Source of the DNA: Spirochaetales bacterium
Lineage (GTDB): Bacteria; Spirochaetota; Spirochaetia; DTKZ01
Direction of reading: 5' to 3'
DNA length: 9,944 bases
Assembly: GCA_017998025.1 (NCBI GenBank)
Contig: JAGODW010000031.1
Span: forward strand, 1-9,944
The notes under the pieces are model-generated. The model had not been told where the DNA came from and searched no databases. It saw only the letters and a program-made list of their open reading frames with translations. Shown in pieces: positions 6,672-9,944 of the stretch. Position 1 is the stretch's first letter; each line of letters begins with the position of its first letter. The position numbers and the translations under genes are program-made.

Positions 6672-7753
6672 AGGGATTGCAAAAGATCAACTGGTTTACC
6701 GGAACTCCTCTGGAAATACCCTTCCTCAAATTCAAAAAACAAAAGCTGGGTGTATTCAGCCTGATTATCCTTCTAATTCTCTATGTAGGACTTTTGTTTG
6801 AAGGATTCCTCGCTCCGTACGGCCCCAATACAAAGTTTCGAGAGAAATCTTACCATCCTCCCCATCGGGTCCGGTTCATCAAGGAGGGGAAATTTATTGG
6901 CCCCTACGTACACGAGTATGTGCTGGTAAATCCCATCTTCAAAACCTACCAGGTGGATCGGTCTAAAGTCCATCGAATTCGGTTCTTTGTTCCTGGAGAA
7001 CCGTACAAGCTGCTCTTTCTGTTTCCCGCGGAACGCCATCTATTCGGGACAGAGGACGGAGCTCCTGTTTTTCTCCTGGGAACAGACAATCTGGGCAGGG
7101 ACCTTCTTTCCCGAATTATTTATGGGGCCAAAATTTCTCTTACCATTGGCTTTGTAAGTATTTTCCTCGCCTTGTTCGGCGGTATCCTTATCGGAGGCCT
7201 TTCCGGGTATATTGGAGGAATTACCGATTGGCTCATTATGCGGGGGTCAGAAATTATTATCCTACTTCCCACCTTTTATTTCTTCCTTTTTCTCCGTTCC
7301 GTTATGCCCTCCGATATCTCTCCTGGCCAGAGGTTTTTTTACATCACTGCGATTCTCGCAATTCCGAGCTGGGCAGGCAGTGCCCGGGGGATCCGGAACT
7401 GGGTTCTCTCCTTAAAGAACGCGGATTTTGTTACTGCTGCCGTTATTGCAGGAGCCTCCCGGGTTACGATACTCCTCCGTCATATTATCCCCCAGATCCG
7501 GCATATCCTGATTCTCAACATTACTCTCAGTGTTCCCGGTATTATTCTGGGAGAAGCCGGGCTTAGTTTTTTAAATCTAGGAATTACAGAACCTTCCGTG
7601 AGCTGGGGAATGTTGATGAATGCCGCAATGGATATAAACATTCTCCTCCAATACCCCTGGCTTCTATTTCCTGCCCTTATTATTATCCTTACGGTGTTCT
7701 GTTTCTTTGCCTTTGGATACGCCCTGAAAGATGCTCTGGACCCAAGGATGTAA
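6668..7753 (+). CDS. ABC importer permease, OppC/DppC type, with enlarged periplasmic loop
   Basis: This 361-residue subunit is the partner of the OppB-type permease. A first membrane helix at about 29-50 is followed by an 80- to 85-residue hydrophilic stretch (about 51-135, with Y-H-P-P-H-R-V-R-F and F-I-G-P-Y-V). Next comes the family hallmark L-L-G-T-D-N-L-G-R-D-L-L-S-R (136-149). Further membrane segments lie at about 154-180, 190-212, 221-238, 280-302 and 329-352. The EAA loop is at about 252-275 (D-F-V-T-A-A-V-I-A-G-A-S, then L-R-H-I-I-P). Near the C-terminus are G-E-A-G-L-S-F-L-N-L-G and S-W-G-M-L, both typical of the family. The large loop is longer than in E. coli DppC or OppC and could contact the binding protein; that role is inference. 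The start overlaps the upstream stop by 4 nt (ATGA), with GAGGGTGA at 6653-6660 as a possible ribosome binding site. Confidence 0.94.
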   Translation: MKGLQKINWFTGTPLEIPFLKFKKQKLGVFSLIILLILYVGLLFEGFLAPYGPNTKFREKSYHPPHRVRFIKEGKFIGPYVHEYVLVNPIFKTYQVDRSKVHRIRFFVPGEPYKLLFLFPAERHLFGTEDGAPVFLLGTDNLGRDLLSRIIYGAKISLTIGFVSIFLALFGGILIGGLSGYIGGITDWLIMRGSEIIILLPTFYFFLFLRSVMPSDISPGQRFFYITAILAIPSWAGSARGIRNWVLSLKNADFVTAAVIAGASRVTILLRHIIPQIRHILILNITLSVPGIILGEAGLSFLNLGITEPSVSWGMLMNAAMDINILLQYPWLLFPALIIILTVFCFFAFGYALKDALDPRM

Positions 7754-7760
7754 AGCAGCT

Positions 7761-8744
7761 ATGGATACACCGCTCCTGCAAGTGCAAAACCTAACCACCC
7801 AATTTCAGCTCGTAACGCAGAGAGTCTCTGCGGTAGAAAACCTTACTATTTCTTTATCAGAAAACGAAATCCTGGGGCTGGCAGGCGAATCGGGATGCGG
7901 AAAAAGTGTCACGATCCAATCGATCCTACGATTACTCCCCTCTACCGCCCTGATACTTCCCGGTTCAAAGATTCTCTATCGGGACAGGGATATTCTTTCC
8001 CTTTCGGAAGAGGAACTGAATACCTTACGGGGCAAGGATCTTTCCATCGTGTTTCAGGAACCCAGTGCCAGCTTTAACCCATTATTTTCCGTTGGAAAGC
8101 AGATTGCCGAGGTAATCCGTACCCATGAAAAAAACGTATCCCCAAAAGAAGCAATCGATAGGGCAACAGAACTTTTCAGGCAGGTACGAATCCCCCATCC
8201 AGAAATTCGGGTTCATTATTTTCCATTTCAATTTTCAGGGGGGATGCTTCAGCGGGCGTTAATCGCCCTGTCCCTTGCCTGCTCTCCCCGAATTCTTTTT
8301 GCCGATGAGCCTACTACTTCCCTTGATCCCTCCACACAGATCGGGATCCTCGATCTTCTTCTGGATCGAAAAGAAGCTACCGGGATGTCCATCCTCTTTG
8401 TTTCCCATGATCTTACCCTCCTGGGAGGTATTACGGACCGGATCTGTGTCATGTATGCTGGTAGGATGCTGGAGTCTTCCCCAACCCGAGAACTAATGGG
8501 GGAGCCTCTTCATCCCTACACGCAGGATCTTCTTGCCTCAGTTCCCAAAGGAGGTACCTTTAAAAAAGAGAAACGTCTCTATTCGATACAGGGGAAGGTG
8601 CCAGATCCCGCGCATCACCCCCGGGGATGCAAGTACCATCCCCGCTGTTCCCATGCCTTTGACCGCTGCACGGTAGAAGAACCGGGACTTTACGGTACCG
8701 GATCCCATCAAGTAAGGTGCTGGCTGTATGTCGATACACGTTAA
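7761..8744 (+). CDS. ABC importer ATP-binding protein, OppD/DppD type
   Basis: This 327-residue cytoplasmic ATPase is one of two that power the importer. Motifs from ATG 7761: Walker A G-E-S-G-C-G-K-S (42-49, Lys48), Q-loop V-F-Q-E-P (Gln99), signature F-S-G-G-M-L-Q-R (158-165; Met in place of Gln is common in OppD), Walker B with D-E-P (182-184), and H-loop S-H-D (His216). The D-loop region reads S-L-D-P-S-T-Q, where OppD proteins more often have A-L-D-V-T-x-Q. The C-terminal family tail has four cysteines, Cys290, Cys296, Cys303 and Cys320, in C-x5-C-x6-C-x16-C spacing. ATG 7761 gives the usual N-terminus (L-L-x-V-x-N-L-T-T-x-F). An in-frame ATG at 7731 would add ten atypical residues and overlap the permease gene, so I regard it as less likely. 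The next ATPase gene begins before this one ends. Confidence 0.94.
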   Translation: MDTPLLQVQNLTTQFQLVTQRVSAVENLTISLSENEILGLAGESGCGKSVTIQSILRLLPSTALILPGSKILYRDRDILSLSEEELNTLRGKDLSIVFQEPSASFNPLFSVGKQIAEVIRTHEKNVSPKEAIDRATELFRQVRIPHPEIRVHYFPFQFSGGMLQRALIALSLACSPRILFADEPTTSLDPSTQIGILDLLLDRKEATGMSILFVSHDLTLLGGITDRICVMYAGRMLESSPTRELMGEPLHPYTQDLLASVPKGGTFKKEKRLYSIQGKVPDPAHHPRGCKYHPRCSHAFDRCTVEEPGLYGTGSHQVRCWLYVDTR

Positions 8745-9729
8745 CGTATCTGGACTCGTGAAACAATATCCGGTAAAAGCGGGTTTATTCTCCCGAACCC
8801 AGGATCGGATTCATGCGGTAAATGGAGTATCCTTTCAAATTCCTAAGGGTCAAACACTTGGCCTGGTGGGAGAATCCGGTTGCGGTAAAACTACCACTGC
8901 TCGACTTCTCCTTCGTGTGATAGAACCGGATGGAGGGTGCTTTCAATTTGAAGATGTGGAAGACGTATTTAAACTGGAGCCGGAGGAACTACGGCGGGTT
9001 CGCTCCCGGATGCAGTATGTTTTCCAGGATCCCTATAGTTCCCTCAATCCTAAGATGTTGATCCGGGATATTGTTACAGAACCCATCCGGTACCAAAAAG
9101 GCACTACCCGCCGCAACCTGGAACAAAAGGCAGGAGAACTTTTAGAACATGTAGGACTCTCTGCTGATGCGGCCCGTAAGTATCCCCACGAATTCTCCGG
9201 AGGACAACGGCAACGAATCAGCATAGCTCGGGCTCTTTCCAGCAATCCCTCGTTTATTATTTGTGATGAACCCGTTTCCTCGCTCGATGTTTCGATTCAA
9301 TCCCAGATCCTAAATCTATTAATCGATCTGCAGAACGAGATGGGAATTACCTACCTTTTCATTGCTCATAACCTCTCAGTAGTGTTCTACATGAGCGATA
9401 CGGTGGCGGTCATGTACACGGGAAAAATTGTAGAGAAGGCAGACTCCCGGGAGCTGTTCGAGAATCCTCTCCATCCCTATACACGCTTATTATTAAAAGC
9501 AATGACTCCCGAAGGACGTAACGACCCGATACTCAAGAACGACACCGGAGAGGTACCCAGCCTGATCCAGTATCCTGAAGGATGCACCTTCTTTCCCCGC
9601 TGCCCCCTGCGACAGGATCAATGCCTGGCAGCATTTCCTCCTCTGAAAGAGGAGGAAACACGCCATTTTGTAGCATGCTATAGGATCAGACCTGCCAATA
9701 GGAGGATAGAAAGTCCCGTAGCCGATTGA
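8728..9729 (+). CDS. ABC importer ATP-binding protein, OppF/DppF type
   Basis: This 333-residue ATPase is the partner of the OppD-type subunit. It has the OppF-like N-terminus (L-V-K-Q-Y-P-V, then a short loop and A-V-N-G-V-S-F). The motifs are Walker A G-E-S-G-C-G-K-T (48-55, Lys54), Q-loop V-F-Q-D-P-Y-S-S-L-N-P (Gln100), signature F-S-G-G-Q-R-Q-R (156-163), Walker B with C-D-E-P (179-182), D-loop S-S-L-D-V-S, and H-loop A-H-N (His214). The C-terminal tail has Cys286, Cys292, Cys299 and Cys317 in C-x5-C-x6-C-x17-C spacing, nearly identical to the companion ATPase. The gene starts inside the last 17 nt of the OppD-type gene in another frame, so the two are probably translationally coupled. 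It is the last gene of the plus-strand run. Its final 44 bp are shared with the opposing aminotransferase gene, leaving no room for an intergenic terminator. Confidence 0.95.
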   Translation: MSIHVNVSGLVKQYPVKAGLFSRTQDRIHAVNGVSFQIPKGQTLGLVGESGCGKTTTARLLLRVIEPDGGCFQFEDVEDVFKLEPEELRRVRSRMQYVFQDPYSSLNPKMLIRDIVTEPIRYQKGTTRRNLEQKAGELLEHVGLSADAARKYPHEFSGGQRQRISIARALSSNPSFIICDEPVSSLDVSIQSQILNLLIDLQNEMGITYLFIAHNLSVVFYMSDTVAVMYTGKIVEKADSRELFENPLHPYTRLLLKAMTPEGRNDPILKNDTGEVPSLIQYPEGCTFFPRCPLRQDQCLAAFPPLKEEETRHFVACYRIRPANRRIESPVAD

Positions 9730-9944
9730 TCGCTTCCCGGAGGGTATCCTTATCCGGAAGAAACACTACCCGGAAATGATCCGGTTCAGGCCAGTTAAAT
9801 CCCGTTCCCTGTACCAGCAAGATCTTTTTTTCAAGAAGCAAATCTAATACAAATTTTTGATCATCTTTAATGTTGTATCGTTTCGTATCAATCCGGGGGA
9901 AACAGTACAAGGCTCCTTTTGCCTTTGTGGTTGAGATCCCGGGA
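9686..9944 (-). CDS. AlaA-type class I/II aminotransferase, C-terminal part (5' end outside window)
   Basis: The 85 codons visible are the C-terminal end of a PLP-dependent, fold-type I aminotransferase. The frame stays open through the window edge, and the residues before the TTG at 9910 (K-A-K-G-A) continue the family pattern, so no start lies in the window. The blocks K-G-A-L-Y-C-F-P-R-I-D, D-D-Q-K-F-V-L-D-L-L-L, L-L-V-Q-G-T-G-F-N-W and P-D-H-F-R-V-V-F-L-P match what I recall of E. coli AlaA (YfbQ) and relatives, which transfer the amino group between glutamate/pyruvate and alanine. The Arg in H-F-R-V is expected to bind the substrate carboxylate. The PLP lysine lies upstream, outside the window. 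The gene ends with TGA at 9688-9686, inside the opposing ATPase gene. Substrate is inferred from family resemblance only. Confidence 0.88.
   Translation of the reverse strand, partial: PGISTTKAKGALYCFPRIDTKRYNIKDDQKFVLDLLLEKKILLVQGTGFNWPEPDHFRVVFLPDKDTLREAINRLRDFLSSYWQV

Noticed and set aside
7228..7566. 112-codon plus-strand frame inside the second permease
   Set aside because: It is an alternate frame of a clear permease gene, with Pro-, Tyr- and Arg-rich low-order composition.
9733..9760. GC-rich inverted repeat (CTTCCCGGA / TCCGGAAG) just after the last ATPase stop as a terminator
   Set aside because: The stem has a bulge, no T run follows on either strand, and it lies inside the aminotransferase coding region.

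Overview
The window looks like ordinary chromosomal DNA from a bacterium of moderate GC, by eye slightly under 50%. A spirochaete (Treponema/Spirochaeta-like) is my best guess. It rests on the relaxed lipobox of the binding protein (Phe at -3 before the lipidated Cys), the weak Shine-Dalgarno sequences, and general family resemblance recalled from memory. No rRNA, tRNA, 16S or other decisive marker is present, so the assignment is soft. I see no insertion sequence, CRISPR array, phage gene or tRNA.

Layout. On the minus strand at the left is an unrecognised two-helix membrane protein with a coiled coil (47-787). A short divergent intergenic region (788-870) holds a candidate sigma70-type promoter and a 13-bp palindrome. 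The plus strand then carries a tightly packed run of seven genes: an RsmB/NSUN-family RNA m5C methyltransferase (871-1695), a UvrD/Rep-type superfamily 1 DNA helicase (1771-3804), and a complete five-gene ABC importer of the peptide/nickel/oligosaccharide (Opp/Dpp) family. The importer consists of a lipoprotein binding protein (3809-5653), two permeases (5670-6671 and 6668-7753) and two ATPases (7761-8744 and 8728-9729). At the right edge, on the minus strand, is the C-terminal end of an AlaA-type class I aminotransferase (9686-9944, continuing past the window). Its last codons overlap the last codons of the second ATPase tail to tail by 44 bp.

How the genes work together. The five transporter genes make one complete importer: a membrane-anchored binding protein captures solute outside the membrane and hands it to a permease heterodimer driven by an ATPase heterodimer. 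Both ATPases have intact Walker A, Q-loop, signature, Walker B and H-loop motifs, and both end in the four-cysteine tail typical of OppD/DppF proteins. The long, tryptophan-rich binding protein and the large extracytoplasmic insertion in the second permease leave oligosaccharides as plausible a substrate as peptides. The methyltransferase and helicase upstream are housekeeping RNA-modification and DNA-repair/replication genes. They probably share a transcript with the transporter, since the helicase-to-binding-protein gap is only 4 nt, but no functional link is evident. I found no convincing undescribed system. The points most worth checking are the NSUN4-like methyltransferase, the unknown membrane protein, the EF-hand-like loop in the binding protein, and the convergent gene overlap.
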